A stretch of DNA of 64,000 nt from Oenanthe sinensis (GCA_028671895.1 CM053813.1:42441501-42505500); one strand, 5' to 3'. Numbered from the stretch's first letter, positions 48,107 to 60,895 are shown. Made by a program: numbers and translations. Notes: generated by a model from the sequence alone, not told the origin.

Positions 48107-50007
48107 ATGGTACCTAATTATTAGCTAATTGTTAAGTATATTTCTGTTTCTTAAATGTGTAAATCTTTTAATTTCAAGATCATGTCGATCTCTTAACATA
48201 ATCGAATATTCTGTATTTAGGCTTGGACACTTGGCTTCTATCAACGTGCTTCACTGCGCCACATGTAATGTGAGTTCATTTTGACCTCTTTTTTTTACTG
48301 TAATCTGTTTAGTTTATTCAATTAGTGATCGATTGTTTTGTGAAAATGACTGATGCTATCTTGTCTTCTTCCAAGCATTGCATGATCATTTGCTTTAATA
48401 GAGAAATAGACTTCTTAGATTGTTGGTTTCATTTCGAGTCATACTGTAAGGCTCAAGGACAATTGAATTTGTCTCTATGCTTACAGACTTAAAGTTATCA
48501 ACTTGTATCGACTGATTTCATATGAGCTATGCTATTATTTTCATCGCTAACAATTCACACTCTTTGATATTTGGTGCTAATTTTTCAATATGGGGAAGAA
48601 ACTGGATGCACATACTGTAATTTTCTCCCATAATAGCTTTGGTCCTACAAAAACCTATTACATGGCCTCATCTTTGTTTATATGCTGAACTTTATTAGAG
48701 GATTAAATGGCACACTTGTATGCTCAACATTTTCTCCCACAATGTTTATTGAAAACAGAAATTAGCTTCATAATTGGTCATGTCAAGCTTTGGATATGTA
48801 TATGCTAAGTTCCGTGTAAAATTACTGTGATTGATTTGACTTTAATTCTTCTCCTTCTTCTTTTTTATTTTGTGGTAGTTTTGTTGGTTTTTATCTATAA
48901 CAGAATTTGATAGAAGCCATTTTTCTAAAGTAATAAGAAACTGTTTTTCTATAGAATTTTCTAGTAGAGAATATTGTTACATAAAGAACAACATCTTATG
49001 TTGTGTTTGGTTGGGGTGAATGAATTGGAAAAGAATGGAATAAGATTTGAACTATATTTGAGTAAATTTTAAAAAATTTCATTCATTCACTCATTCAATT
49101 CCTAATAACCTAAACTAGAATTCAGATCTTCCAATACGAGATGAAATGCTCCATTTTCCCCAATATATATTTTTTTCCCAATTCTTATCAAAGAAATTTT
49201 GTACTTAGCCATTTTTTTTCAAATCTTCCATCCTATTTCTCCATAAATTTCCTTTATTTTCACTCATTCTATTCCATTCCATTCCATTCCATTTCAATCT
49301 TCCCAACCAAACACAACATTATAGTACTCAATTAAAGTATCATGCTGCCAGAAAGGAATATACTATTTAGATTTTAGAGTAAAAAGCAATATGTGTACCT
49401 GGACTTTAACTCTAATGCAATGTGTGTACCTCAATTTCAATAAATATGAAATGTGTATCTGATGTTTACATTACCATGCAAATTGTGTACTGCCGTTGCT
49501 TTACAACTAACGCCGTCAAAGCACGAGATTGTGCGACCCTCACTAGTAAAGATAAACAATATAAATATTAGTCAACGCAAGTATAATCGGTACATGACAT
49601 ATGATACTCAAGATATATAGAAAAACTGAATATTGTGACTTGTGAGTCATATACAAAATTTGTGTTTTCAGTACTTAAACTTCAATAATAAAAATCGAAA
49701 TGAATGGAGAAAAGAGATTCTTATATATAAATATTTGTTTATTCAATTAAATAAATTTCTTCATTTTAATAAAAATATATATTTTACGTTAGTACACATG
49801 TTGCAGTGATAAGTAAAGACGAGGTACACCATTTATCTTCTTTAAAATTCTGGTACACACATTACACTTAGACAAAATTTAAGATACACGGTATGCATTT
49901 TACTCTATTATCTACCACGTCTGTAGCAAATGAATTATGTACTCTAACTATATAGCTTGTTCTTTTTATTTTCTTGTTAATTTGTAGCTGACACTAATCC
50001 ATCTTAT
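48107..50007 (+). repeat. Duplicated 3' flank of the NLR, downstream copy
   Basis: It aligns with 30715-33627 over its length but lacks the solo LTR, the TTA-flanked MITE and the ~530-bp insertion found there. The earlier stretch (47896-48106) is the gene's 3' UTR region. Confidence 0.85.
48999..49318. mobile_element. Tourist-like MITE, downstream copy
   Basis: Same element as 32641-32937, at the matching place and with TTA on both sides. Ends TGTTGTGTTTGGTTGGGG and inverse (TTCCCAACCAAACACAACA). Confidence 0.7.
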
Positions 50008-50838
50008 AATTAAACACATAGAAGTTTATTATAATTAACAATTAGTCAGCGAATTTTAGTTGGAAGATTAAATATGCACCCTAATCTTTTAAGTTTTAAT
50101 TGTTTGGTGTGACCCACAAAAACATACTTGACCCAAGTTTTCAGGGTTTAATGCAGGCTGGTTTGCGGCACTTGCGCATCGAGGACTTTTGGTAAAAATA
50201 TATAGTTGACCTAGGACTTAATTATTTTTTGTTAATAAAACACCACTAGATCTTTGTTTTTTTAGTGTTGAAGCTATTACGATGTTAAGTACGAATTTGA
50301 AAAGGTGGATGCATTATATCATATATTTGGTGTTCATTGTACGTGTTCATATATATGCAAGGGTGTGTACTTTAAATAGACGATTAATCAATTCAATCTT
50401 CACATTTAGAAACATAACTTAACAAAGAATACATAGCCAGGTCTGCTTTTCATGTTCTTTCTTTCAAGTTGGATGCTTTCAAAATGCAAATATATGCATG
50501 TTATAAGTAATTAATTGGTTATATACTATTAATTATTGTATGAGAAAAATATAGGTAGGAATCGACTAGATGATCAAATAAACATAAATTTTGTCAAACC
50601 AATTTATAGGGAGTATATATATATATATATAGAAGGAGCAAGTTGAGGAGTGTAATTAATTTCTTATCAAATTAGTTGAATTAACAACATTCCAGAATAG
50701 ATTTATAAATACTTAATCTCTAGCTTTATTCTTTAATGTTTTGTAAGCAATTAATAAGAATTAATTAACCCTGCAAGTTGCAAGTTAAATCATTCATTCT
50801 CTGCATCTGCATGTTATAATTAATGCATGTAATATTCT
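50008..50838. other. Intergenic upstream of XTH
   Basis: No gene seen. It holds the presumed XTH upstream region, with a (TA)n run near 50620. Confidence 0.6.
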
Positions 50839-50849
50839 CTATATAAAAC
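50839..50849 (+). promoter_or_regulatory. Probable TATA box of the XTH gene
   Basis: CTATATAAAAC lies about 140 bp upstream of the XTH ATG, at a usual distance for a plant gene with a roughly 110-nt leader. Confidence 0.5.
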
Positions 50850-52077
50850 TTATAAATCTATCTAATTCCCTCTATATATAGATGCAATCGTCCGTTTCAA
50901 AACCATAGATTCAGTTTCATATATCATCACTTTTACATTTTCTCAATATAAATTAATTAGTTCAAAGGTTTTATATAGTCTCTATGGCTCTTCCTCTCTA
51001 TCTGGTTCTTATAATATTATTATATCTTCTAGCAAATAATGCACAGCGGCAACCGCCTTCACCTGGCTACAAACCTTCTTCAAATTTTAGTTCAGTTAAT
51101 TTTAGTAAAGGATATAGTAATCTATGGAGTCCTCGATCAGCACCAGACTATAAATGGAAGCACAGTAACAATTTGGCTTGACCAGAGCACAGGTACTGCA
51201 TAACAATCCTAGCTAATTCTTTAATTGTTAGTTTCTATAGTACTGATTTTTTTTTTAATTTCCGGGATGAATATTTTTAGGAAGCGGATTTAAATCGCTG
51301 AATTCGTATAGTTCAGGGTACTTTAGTGCTGCTATTAAGCTTCATCCTGGTTACACTGCAGGAGTTATTACTGCTTTTTATGTGAGTATTATTTTCTAGG
51401 ATCAAATTGACTTGTATAATTCAATTTATTTTATTCTATGGCTTTTTTGCCATTAGCTAATGCTTATATACAGTAATTTAACTCCAATTTTAAGCTTACA
51501 TTAGGCAGTGATTCATGTAGCTTTCAAACAATCAAGTACTAGAGAAGCATGATGAAATTGATATCGAGTTCCTGGGAACAACACCTGGAAAGCCTTACAC
51601 ACTACAAACAAATGTTTACGTAAATGGAACTGGTGATGGAATCCCCCTTATTGGAAGAGAGATGAAGTTTAACCTTTGGTTCGATCCAACGAAAGCTTTT
51701 CATAACTATGCTATCCTCTGGAACCCCAACGAAATTATGTAATTCTCTTCAGCCATCCCTCGTTAATTATATATTACAGAACCTTACTTTTTCTCCATGC
51801 ACGCACTTAAAAATGCGTATGTAAATCAAGTACGTGTGTGTGTGTTAACATCAAAAGAAAGTAATAGAAATGCCATTTCTTGTTATTGAAGGTACTTAAC
51901 AGAAACAGAATATGATGTCACTCACGTACTGTATGCAGATCTTTCTTTGCTTGAAGCAAAAGCTAACTTTCAACAAAGAATGTTTGTGCATAACATTGTT
52001 TTATATTGTATATGATATGCAGATTTTTTGTGGATGACATACCTATAAGGAGATACCCGAAGAAGAGTGGTGGCACA

Positions 52078-53395
52078 CAGGGGTGAGTACGGTTAACCGA
52101 AAACCGAAAAAACCGTCCGAACCGAACCGACCAAACCGAAAATTTAGGTTTTTTAACGGTTTGGTTTGGTTATGGTTTTAAATTTTAAAAACCGAAAGTT
52201 TTGGTTTGGTTTTGGGTTGATCTAATTTTCCACCCGATACAACCGAACCGAACTGATATATAATATATATAAATATATAATATATATTTATAATATTAAT
52301 TATATATAATAAAAAATAATAATTTATAGTGTTACTATATATACATACAGTGAGTAAGTATCTAATAGTCCAGCCCAAACGAAGAGTAATAGTCCATACT
52401 CCAAATTATATATAGACATCTATTCTTTTAATTTACCCTAAATTCTAATCAGTTTACCCTGATATCTTGAGCCGTAGAGAGAGACCTGAGACTTGAGAGA
52501 TAGATATACTCATACACCTTCAATTCTACTGAGTTAATATTCTTGTAAGTTTAACATTCTTGTTCTCTATTTCTGTATGTTACTGTCAACCGATTCATTA
52601 TTATTTTTTTGCTAAATATTTGATTCATTGTTATTTAATGGAGTATTTTGTATGAATTAATTTCATTCGAGATTTTCTAAATTTGGTTTTTGTTTTAGGA
52701 TTGAAACTTTGAAGCTTGAAGATACGGCATCGGTTGACAAAGATCTTACTGGAGAAGCATCAGTTGAAATTTTATCTGGTATACCCCGTGATGCAATCGG
52801 TGAAGAGCATATAAAAGAGCATCAACAATCTGAATTAAAACCTCAAGGTACACAACCTAGAGGTGAAAGGTCAGATGTTTGGAAATTGTTTACAAAAGAT
52901 CCTAATAATAAGAAAATGGTTGTTTGTAACTTCTGTAAAAAACAATACATAGTTTCTTCAGGAAATGACACGAGTTCTCTATGGAATCATTCCAGAAAGT
53001 GTTTCAAGAACCCTAACAAAAGAGCCAATAAAAATCAGCATATTCTTTCTTTTGAAAAGAAAAAGGAGTGGGGTAGTACTCTTAAGAGTCATTCCTTTAA
53101 TTATAACAAGTGTAGGGAAGCTTTGGCAGAATTGGTGATTTTAGATGAGCACCCCTTTAGGATGGCAGAAATTGTAATCTAATGTTCTATTAAATACGCT
53201 AGTTTATTTTGTTTTATTTTATAATTGAACTTTGTAATGGTTTTAAACCGAAACCGATCCGAAACCGAACTTTGTAATGGTTTGGTCGAAATATTTTATG
53301 GTTTGGTTATGGTTTGAAAATTTAAAAACCCGAAATTTATGGTTTGAGTGGTTTTTCCGTCCCAACCCGACCAATCCACCCGATACTCACCCCTA
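52078..53395 (+). mobile_element. Non-autonomous hAT transposon inside the XTH exon
   Basis: Left end CAGGGGTGAGTACGG; right end inverse TAGGGGTGAGTATCGG. The target duplication is 8 bp: GTGGCACA (52070-52077) and GTGTCACA (53396-53403), 7 of 8 matching. Subterminal AACCGAAACCG and GGTTTGGTT motifs cluster at both ends, as in hAT elements. The interior holds a BED zinc-finger remnant. With 1,318 bp it is too short for a full transposase. Confidence 0.88.
52698..53182 (+). pseudogene. BED zinc-finger N-terminus of a hAT transposase
   Basis: After a probable intron end (TTTTGTTTTAG at 52697), about 160 codons read IETLKLEDTASVDKDLTGEA and on to a BED finger: SDVWKLFTKDPNNKKMVVCN, CNFCKKQY, then SLWNHSRKC, matching the BED spacing C-x2-C...H-x(3-5)-C. 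The hAT dimerisation domain and catalytic core are missing, and the frame ends at 53182. A short 5' exon with a GTAAGT donor near 52540 may precede it. A DNA-binding-only protein could still compete with active hAT transposase, but that is speculation. Confidence 0.75.
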
Positions 53396-53715
53396 GTGTC
53401 ACATTTCCATCAAGGCCAATGTGGGCATATGGATCAATATGGGATGCTTCATCTTGGGCAACTGAAGGCGGAAAATACAAAGCTGATTATCAGTACCAAC
53501 CTTTCATTGCTAGGTACCAAAATTTCAAGATGGCAGGCTGTAGGGCTGGTGCTCGGGCTTCATGCAAGCCAGTTGTAGGATCATCGGCAGTCACAGGCAG
53601 GCTAAGCAGACAACAAAATGTAGCCATGGCATGGGCTCAGAGATATTACAAGGTTTATGATTACTGTGGGGATCGATCGAGAGACCTCACTAAGACATCT
53701 GAGTGCCTTTTGTGA

Positions 53716-55524
53716 ATTCGATGGAACTTCAACTCCAGGGCTTTAGCTGTCGTAAAATATCTATAAGGGTTGCCTGAGATGGTTATGATTAGTGATATTT
53801 AATTGAAGACCTGTAACTATATATAGTTGATCGTCCAAGCCCCTAAAATATGGAATAAATTTGATTTGTTGGTTTTGTTCGATTAACATAAATTTTGATA
53901 TAAGTTTAAAAAATTTCGAAGTCAGGAGCATTACAATTAGAATGCAACAACGAGATTAGAAAACGATGCAATTCCAGCTCAATCAAAAACATAATTATCT
54001 TACCAATAATATTTTTATTTATATAATATACGAATACATTTCATCCAATAATTATTTTCAAATATATTAATAAGTCATATTTTTTCAAAAAATGCCCCTA
54101 AAATGTTTTGTTTCTTCCATCCATCAAAATGAATCTTATCCTTAATTTTGTGTAATACATGGTATTGTGCACTTTATCTATTCCATGCACGCATGTACAG
54201 TACAATTACTCTAGAATTTAAAAAATGAAAGTAATTAAAATTTACATTAAAGTTATAACCACGGTAAATTTTAGGTACAAGAGATTGAGGAGTCTGAGGT
54301 CGACCTCCCATAATTTTTATGAGGTTATACTCAAATCTCATATTAAAATACAAGGGTGCTATTGTAATTTCAAAATATTATGTATAATTATAAATTTGTC
54401 ATTAAAAATCTATACTAAAACACCTTATTACCTTAGAAAATTTTCTGAGATCGACTTCAGATTCCTTTTTGTCTATATATAATAATATAATTAAGAAAAA
54501 AGTTTAAAAATATTATATAAATGAATTAATACTCATTTATCGATAAATAAATATTATATTTATTTATCGATAAATAAATAATCTCATTATATGAATATAT
54601 ATTTTTGATCTCAAACGTATTCATTTATCGAGATTCTACTGTATATATATATGCATTTCTTGACCCAACACAAAAATACCAAGTCAATAAAATATTCAAT
54701 ATAATTTTTTTTATTTCAGATCATTTTAAAGCCCCTATTAGATAGTAATTTCTATTTTTTACAATTCTAATGTCTCTACTTACAAATCTAGTACTTATTA
54801 GTTTTCGTTATTTCTCACGCTATTACACCATCCGTTCTTGGATAGTAAAATTACAATTCTCACAAAAAAGATTATATACATTTATTCAAATTTATTGATT
54901 TTACTCCTTATTTTCCTTATTTTACAACCGTTTGATTACAGTTTTCCAAAGAAGTAATATACAATAACACTAAAATAATTTTACAATTAAATTGATTTAC
55001 ACAGTATGATCAGTTATAGTACACTATTACATTACTCTCGTGAGATTTCAAAGAAATGGATCACAATTTCTCATTTTTTTCGCGCATTAAGCTCATGAAT
55101 ACGTTTATTTGCTAATATGATCCTTCTAGTCATAGTTCAATAACGATTTTAAGTAGATTCGCTTGGATTATGCTATGTCTCAAGGAGCCATATTGTTTAT
55201 ACTGCCATCTTCTTAAGTCGAAAAGAGCACATTATTTATATTTTTATAACAATTATAAAAATTAGAAAAGACATTAGAAGTGTTCATTCGACTGATTTCA
55301 TAATCAAAATATTTCAAGCATTTTAGAGGTTAAGTTTCACAAACCCTACGCTTGAATATAGATTTAGTTGTGATTCTGTGTTTACAAAAGGAACCTCATT
55401 TTGAAGATCCTGATGAGTATTCGAGTTTTTGAATAATTTTTTTTATGCTAAAATTTTGAGCCTCAACTATCCTGGTTCCGTCACGGCCCGAGTCAAACAT
55501 TTTCTAATGTGATCAGAGCCTGCG
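53716..55524. other. Intergenic, AT-rich
   Basis: No gene recognised. Around 54530-54650 a run of TTTATCGATAAATAAATA phrases and GAGATTCTACTGTA may be the worn end of an Emigrant-type element. There are no other clear borders. Confidence 0.5.
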
Positions 55525-55690
55525 TCGCCGGAATACATCACATATGATATGTAAATTGATTATTGGGAGATGGAGAAAAATGTGATGAAGTTATATTTGA
55601 AAAAAAGTTTATCAATTGATAGGAAAATTAAATTAAAAACGGAGGGAATAAAGTTAGTTTTTACTTAAAATTGGTTTCTACTGGAGTAAC
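55525..55690 (+). mobile_element. Half copy of the fold-back element
   Basis: CACATATGATATGTAAATTG, GGGAGATGGAGAAAAATGTG and AATTAAATTAAAAACGGAGGG match the right arms of the elements at 18514 and 22603. The left half is missing. Confidence 0.6.
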
Positions 55691-55692
55691 AC

Positions 55693-55693
55693 C

Positions 55694-55724
<31 letters not shown>

Positions 55725-55870
55725 CATACAAGTTATATGCAGAATCTTATATAAAGTACTAAACGGAGAACATATATGTGCTGCATTATATTCTGCTTAT
55801 TATATATCACGGAATATAATGCATGATATATATATTCTCTATTTAATATTCCGTTCTATATTGAATTCAA
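55693..55870. mobile_element. GT/TA microsatellite and fold-back MITE relative
   Basis: A (GT)n(TA)n run at 55693-55725 is followed by a diverged palindrome (GGAGAACATATATGTGCTGC ... ATATATATTCTCTATTTAAT), a relative of 20741-20883. Confidence 0.5.
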
Positions 55871-57027
55871 CTCTATATTTAAATATATATATATAAACTC
55901 ATCGCTCTAATTTACCCCTGGTTATTTCATTTCATAATTGATACCACAATAATCACAAATTTGTTTTAGTACATGTAAAATATTACCTAACATTTTGAAA
56001 ATATAAATACGCTCGAAAGACGATAAATCTCTGCTGCTAAATAATTGGAATAATGAGAAAGACAGCAAAGCTTGTCAAAATTGACTCTTATTAATATTTA
56101 TGAATAATATATAGTGTTATCTTTCTTAGCTGTCGAGTTTCGATTCTCTTGTTTGTTTCCGTGGGAACATATAATAGTAAAATTAAAGAGCTTGTAGCTG
56201 TACCTATATTCAACTTTCAAGTGATCAAATACTATATAATTGTTTCATACTTTTATGCCTCCATGTGCCAGCTGTGAGCTTGTGATGATACACAAGGAAC
56301 TCTCACTAGCTTCAGGGTATTCATAACTTCATAAGTGTGTTATAAAAAGAGTTATCGATGATATTCTTTTACCATTTTCTGTTGTGACAAGGCCATATTA
56401 ACTTTAAATTATAAGTTCAGTACCGAACATCTGTAACACTAACATTGACACATGATACCTCACACACACATTATTGATAAGCTGGTGAGCCGCCCGACCC
56501 GAATTACAGCTCCAACTGCATCACGATTCACAATAAGCAAATTTTACTTTGCAAACCTACTTGTCTCCATCATTTTCACAGACTTACAAAAATGAAATTG
56601 AAATATATCATGTACCAGTAAACTGTAAACGTGTACAAACCGAATACCGAAGCTTTTGACTATATTGATGCTGTACAGTGAGCGTTTACATGGACTGGCT
56701 AGGTGTTTCATGGCCAGCACTAGCTGTGTTCCCGGCCTCAACTATGATGTATGTGTGTGTGTGTTTATAAATACGTGACATTATACAGGTTGGATATACT
56801 CATTGTATTGTTCTAAAAATTGTCATTGAAGCGATTAAATTTTTGGTATTTTAAACGATTTTATAAAAGACTGTTTTCGTTTAATTTATAAGATTTCACA
56901 TCTAAACAAACAAGTCCACTTCCAGGAAACAGGTCATAGAAGGCACGAAAACGTGATCGTCATTCATAAATTAGTCATAGAATTTGTTTCCTCGAGTCAC
57001 TCTTTACTACCTGCCTACACTCTACCT
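55871..57027. other. Intergenic upstream of ALMT
   Basis: No gene recognised. It has a short (GT)n run at about 56750 and small reading frames without family resemblance. Confidence 0.5.
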
Positions 57028-57039
57028 TCTATATAAACT
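57028..57039 (+). promoter_or_regulatory. Probable TATA box of the ALMT gene
   Basis: TTCTATATAAAC lies about 190 bp before the ATG. Confidence 0.45.
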
Positions 57040-57221
57040 GCCATATATTTGCAATCTACAGTTTTTCCAGTAAGTTAATTCATAGATCTAAACCCCAGCT
57101 CGAACATCTATCCATCTTTCTTTCATCTCATTTTCTTGAGCTAGCAAAATTTGCCAATTCTTATCAAATATATCTCGTCTTTCTCTGGTTTGTTTAGTAA
57201 CTAGCTAAACTTTATGTGAAA

Positions 57222-59092
57222 ATGACAAACATAATTGAGCAAATTACTGGACCATTTGCTCGTGCATGGTCTTGGTTCAAAGCTTTACCAGTAAATATAT
57301 GGTGCAAAATAGCTGATACAGGTTGCAAAGCCAAGAAACTCGGAGAAGATGATCCAAGAAGAATTATCCATTCTTGTAAAGTGGGATTGGCCATAACCTT
57401 AGTTTCTCTGTTTTTTTATTTCAACACTCTATATGATGGTTTTGGAGTCGCTGCAATGGGGGCTGTTTTGACTGTTGTCGTAGTTTTTGAATTCTCAGTA
57501 GGTATGTGTATATATATTAGTTTGTTTTCACATATTTAAGTAACAGGATTGTTAAAGTTTATATTGCTGAATCTTATTAAATGTTTTGGATTCATTACTT
57601 ATTTCAGGAGCAACACTCGGAAAAGGTGTTAATAGAGCAATTGCTACACTTCTGGCTGGATCACTAGGTGTTGGTGCTCACCATCTAGCTGTTTTATCTG
57701 GGGAAAAATTTGAGCCCTTTGCAATTGGAATCACAGTCTTCTTGATAGGTACAATTATAGTATTTACAAGTCAGCTTATACAGATAGGCCCAACTTGATA
57801 CAATTTTTTTAAATATTTTACATCATCATCAATAAAAAAACAAAACAAAATTGAATGTGGTGCAGCTGCTTTGATGACATTCTTAAGATTCTTTCCAAGA
57901 ATGAAGGCCAGATATGACTATGGGCTAGTCATATTTATATTAACATTCTGTTTGATATCTGTATCGGGCTATCGTGACGATGAGGTCATAGCTATGGCTC
58001 ATAAAAGACTCTCTGCGGTCTTTATTGGTGGCGCTACAGCGGTTCTTATATGCATTTTAATTTTTCCGGCATGGGCTGGTGATGATCTTCACAAACAACT
58101 TGCTACTGACATGGAAAAACTTGCAGCATTTCTTGAAGGTAGCTTATTTCAAAAACACATATATTTATAAACTTGCAACATTTCTTGTATATGATTCTGG
58201 ATTTATTCTTCTAACATATTGGCAAATTGAAATATGTTTTACAGGATTTGGTGATGAGTTCTTTAATATATCAGAGACTGAAATTACAGAAGATAAAAAA
58301 GCATCACTACACGTTTATAAAAGTGTTCTTAATTCAAAAGGCACGGAAGAAACCTTGGTAAGAGATACATAGTTTGAAGAATGCAACCTTTCGAGAGCGG
58401 CATTACCGGTTCTCGTATTCTAAGTTACCGATTTTACTAATTTAATTTGGTAATGCAGGCAAATTTTGCAAAATGGGAACCCCGGAATGGTCGGTTTAGG
58501 TACCGACATCCTTGGGACCAGTACCTAAAAGTTGGAGCTCTTGTTCGTCAATGTGCTTACACAATTGAAGCACTGAATGGATACCTTACCTCAGAGAACC
58601 AAGTAATAAATTTATTACCTCTAATATAAAAGCTTTGAAATTCACAATGATTTCTCTATATTAAGATGTCCTATATAATTTTAACAGATATCCTATGAAA
58701 TCAGGGAGAAAGTCCAACAACATTGCAATAAGATGAGCACAGAATCTAGTTTTGCTTTGACGCAATTAGCATTGTCGATTCGAACAATGACAAGGTCATC
58801 AGCGGCAGAGTCTCATATTCTGAGAGCCAAAATTGCGGCAACAAGCCTGAAATCTTCACTAAAAATAGGCTTGTGGCCAGATACAGACTTTTTACAAATA
58901 ATCCCAGCAGTTACAGTAGCTTCACTACTAGTTGATGTTACTTGCAATGCCGATCTTGGAGAGGCTGTGAATGAGCTAGCAACTTTAGCGCATTTTAAGG
59001 TTACAACTGGATCAAATAATCGCAAACCAAAAGTCATTCATCGGGGAACATCAAATCTATCTGCTCATCATGTTATCACAATCGATGCATAA
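57222..59092 (+). CDS. Aluminium-activated malate transporter (ALMT) family anion channel
   Basis: Six exons: 57222-57501, 57608-57748, 57866-58138, 58245-58357, 58459-58602 and 58688-59092. All phases agree, giving 451 residues. The N-terminal half has about six membrane segments: HSCKVGLAITLVSLFFYF, GVAAMGAVLTVVVVFEFSVG, ATLGKGVNRAIATLLAGSLG (the family's GATLxKGxNR motif), PFAIGITVFLIG, YGLVIFILTFCLISV, and FIGGATAVLICILIFPAWAG followed by the conserved DDLH. The cytosolic C-terminal half carries AKWEPRNGRFRYRHPWDQYL and CAYTIEALNGYL, then a helical tail. ALMTs conduct malate and other anions across the plasma membrane or tonoplast; some respond to aluminium, others act in guard cells. Clade and substrate cannot be told from sequence alone. 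No defects seen. The ATG is preceded in frame by GTG AAA, which is not a start. Confidence 0.93.
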
Positions 59093-59716
59093 TTTTTTTA
59101 GTCACAACTAAGTGATCCACAATGAGCGTACAGGCATGTGTCTAGATCCGATTACTAAACTCTGCATGTTAGGGTACTAGAGTTGTATATTTCAATAAAA
59201 TCTCCTATGCAGTTGGTTATAAACATAATATGCTTTTGAAAGTAATTACTCCGACATGTTCTTAAATTTTTTGTCGAAGAGTATGGATGATGAACGATGT
59301 ACGAATTCTTGAAGAAGGCAATATAGTTGATCGAGCATCTTGATCAACATCATTAACACATGCAATGCTCCTTTTTTGCCAGCAATTTTACCATAATGTC
59401 TGAATCAAATAGTCTTTATTAAGATTTTTCATTCAGGGAAAGCTGTTTCAGCCATACTACAGTCTACAGTACTTTTAGTGCAGACTGCTACTCATTCAGT
59501 TATTCTAGGTAGAGCCAGTTGCGAGGGATTGTAAAATAAAAATATTTTACATAAAAAATTATGTCATTTGGCAGAACATCGATCTCTCCGGGAACAAATA
59601 TCTATATCACATCTATCAAATATTCACATTTTGTTTATAAAAATGGGTGAAGAGTTAGAACTTAGAAGTAGGTGCGAAACAGACAATACGAACAGATGAG
59701 TTTATTGGACCAATGG

Positions 59717-60753
59717 TTCCAAACAGACAGTAGTATTATTTTGTGTGACAAAGACTTGGCCCCTAACGTGGTCTCGCGGTTCCATGATAATGCAGCGAAT
59801 CTTAATAACTACATAAACAAATTCCCATGCGCATTGCATATTCTGAAGATTAAGCACTGTGCCTTTTGTCTGCCTGTATGGCCGTAACTTTGTGAATTTT
59901 CATTGATGTTGCATAGAATATTAGTAGGAATTTTGAGATATAATTAATATTTTAATTACAATTACTTATAGAGTTATACTTAATTAAAGATATTCTATAA
60001 TATTTGTAGCAGTGTCATCATATGTGATTCAGTACTAAATAGATTCTCGTGTAGAAGAGCTGTGAAAAAACAAAATGTAATACGAGTTGAATACAGAAAA
60101 ATATATGTAGTATTCAGAATACTACAGACTGTTCTAGCTAATATTAGTGGACATGTTGCTTGCATCTTTTTAACTCAATAATTTTTCTGTTGGGAGTACT
60201 CTGGAACAGTATATGCACAGGATTAGTTTACTGTCTCGCATAGTTTGTAAAACTAACGTTGTCTATCCAAAATACACCAACTCATGAGTTCCATAATTGG
60301 CCGTATGAAGATGTCTTTACTCGTAAATTTTTTGACAGTGCATTAAATTCAGATTTACCCTTGTCTTTACTATTTCCTCTAGAGAAATACTGTACTCTTT
60401 TGATAAATGGCTTCCAGCCTTCCACATTCTGTAAATGCCAACTGTTGTGTGTACTAACCGGCCCGAGTGAAGCAATATAAGTTATCACATTATCACATGA
60501 GATATCCATCATTTAGGGGCATTTTTAAAAAAATAATAGAAATGAAAAAAAAAAATTAAGTCAATTATTAAAAATTAAAATAAAAAAAGACATTTTTTAA
60601 TTAGCAAATACAAAAAAGGGCATATTTGGTCCATGCTTATAAAAAAATTGGATTTATACAAATATAATTTTTATAAAATGAGCACGATTGGATAACCAGC
60701 TGAACTTTGGTTTTGGATAAACAAAACCAAATAATACTACTGTCTGTTTGGAA
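59717..60753. repeat. 27-bp inverted repeats about 1 kb apart
   Basis: TTCCAAACAGACAGTAGTAT at 59717 (27 bp in all) matches the inverse of 60727-60753 with one mismatch. It could mark the ends of a small DNA element. No target duplication is obvious and no transposase lies between. Confidence 0.5.
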
Positions 60754-60781
60754 ATAATACAGAGGCCAACTCATGAGAGTT

Positions 60782-60895
60782 AGATGGGTGTTGTGGCCTG
60801 GTCTGTGTCAAGAACTTTGGTTTTGGAAGGAAAAGTTTAGATGGGTGTTGTGGCCTGGTCTGTGTCAAGAACTATGGTTTTGGAAGGAAAAGTTA
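60782..60895 (+). repeat. 57-bp tandem duplication
   Basis: Two adjacent copies (60782-60838, 60839-60895) of the unit starting AGATGGGTGTTGTGGCCTGG and ending GGAAGGAAAAGTT. They differ by only one base that I can see (ACTTTGG versus ACTATGG). Confidence 0.9.

Larger units (their letters stand above)
50984..53715 (+). pseudogene. Xyloglucan endotransglucosylase/hydrolase (XTH31/32-like), disrupted
   Basis: Exons: 50984-51192, 51281-51381, 51521-51738, 52023-52077 continuing at 53404-53715. Product features: signal peptide (MALPLYLVLIILLYLLANNA), PPSPGYKPSSNFSS, SGFKSLNSYSSGYFSAAIKL, the GH16 catalytic motif HDEIDIEFLGTTPGKP, NLWFDPTKAFHNYAILW, FFVDDIPIRRYP, PSRPMWAYGSIWDASSWAT and an XTH C-terminal Cys region (YDYCGDRSRDLTKTSEC). 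XTHs cut and rejoin or hydrolyse wall xyloglucan; XTH31/32 form group III-A. Two breaks: four extra bases near 51133 shift exon 1 (NLWSPRS, then HQTINGS in another frame) into a TGA at 51179-51181, and a 1,318-bp hAT element splits the last exon after KKSGGT. Without them the frame would be continuous. Confidence 0.88.

Noticed and set aside
53344..53578. Two overlapping frames starting in the hAT right end
   Set aside because: Only one continues the XTH last exon (PSRPMWAYGSIWD); the other is out of frame, and the hAT-derived start is not a real N-terminus.
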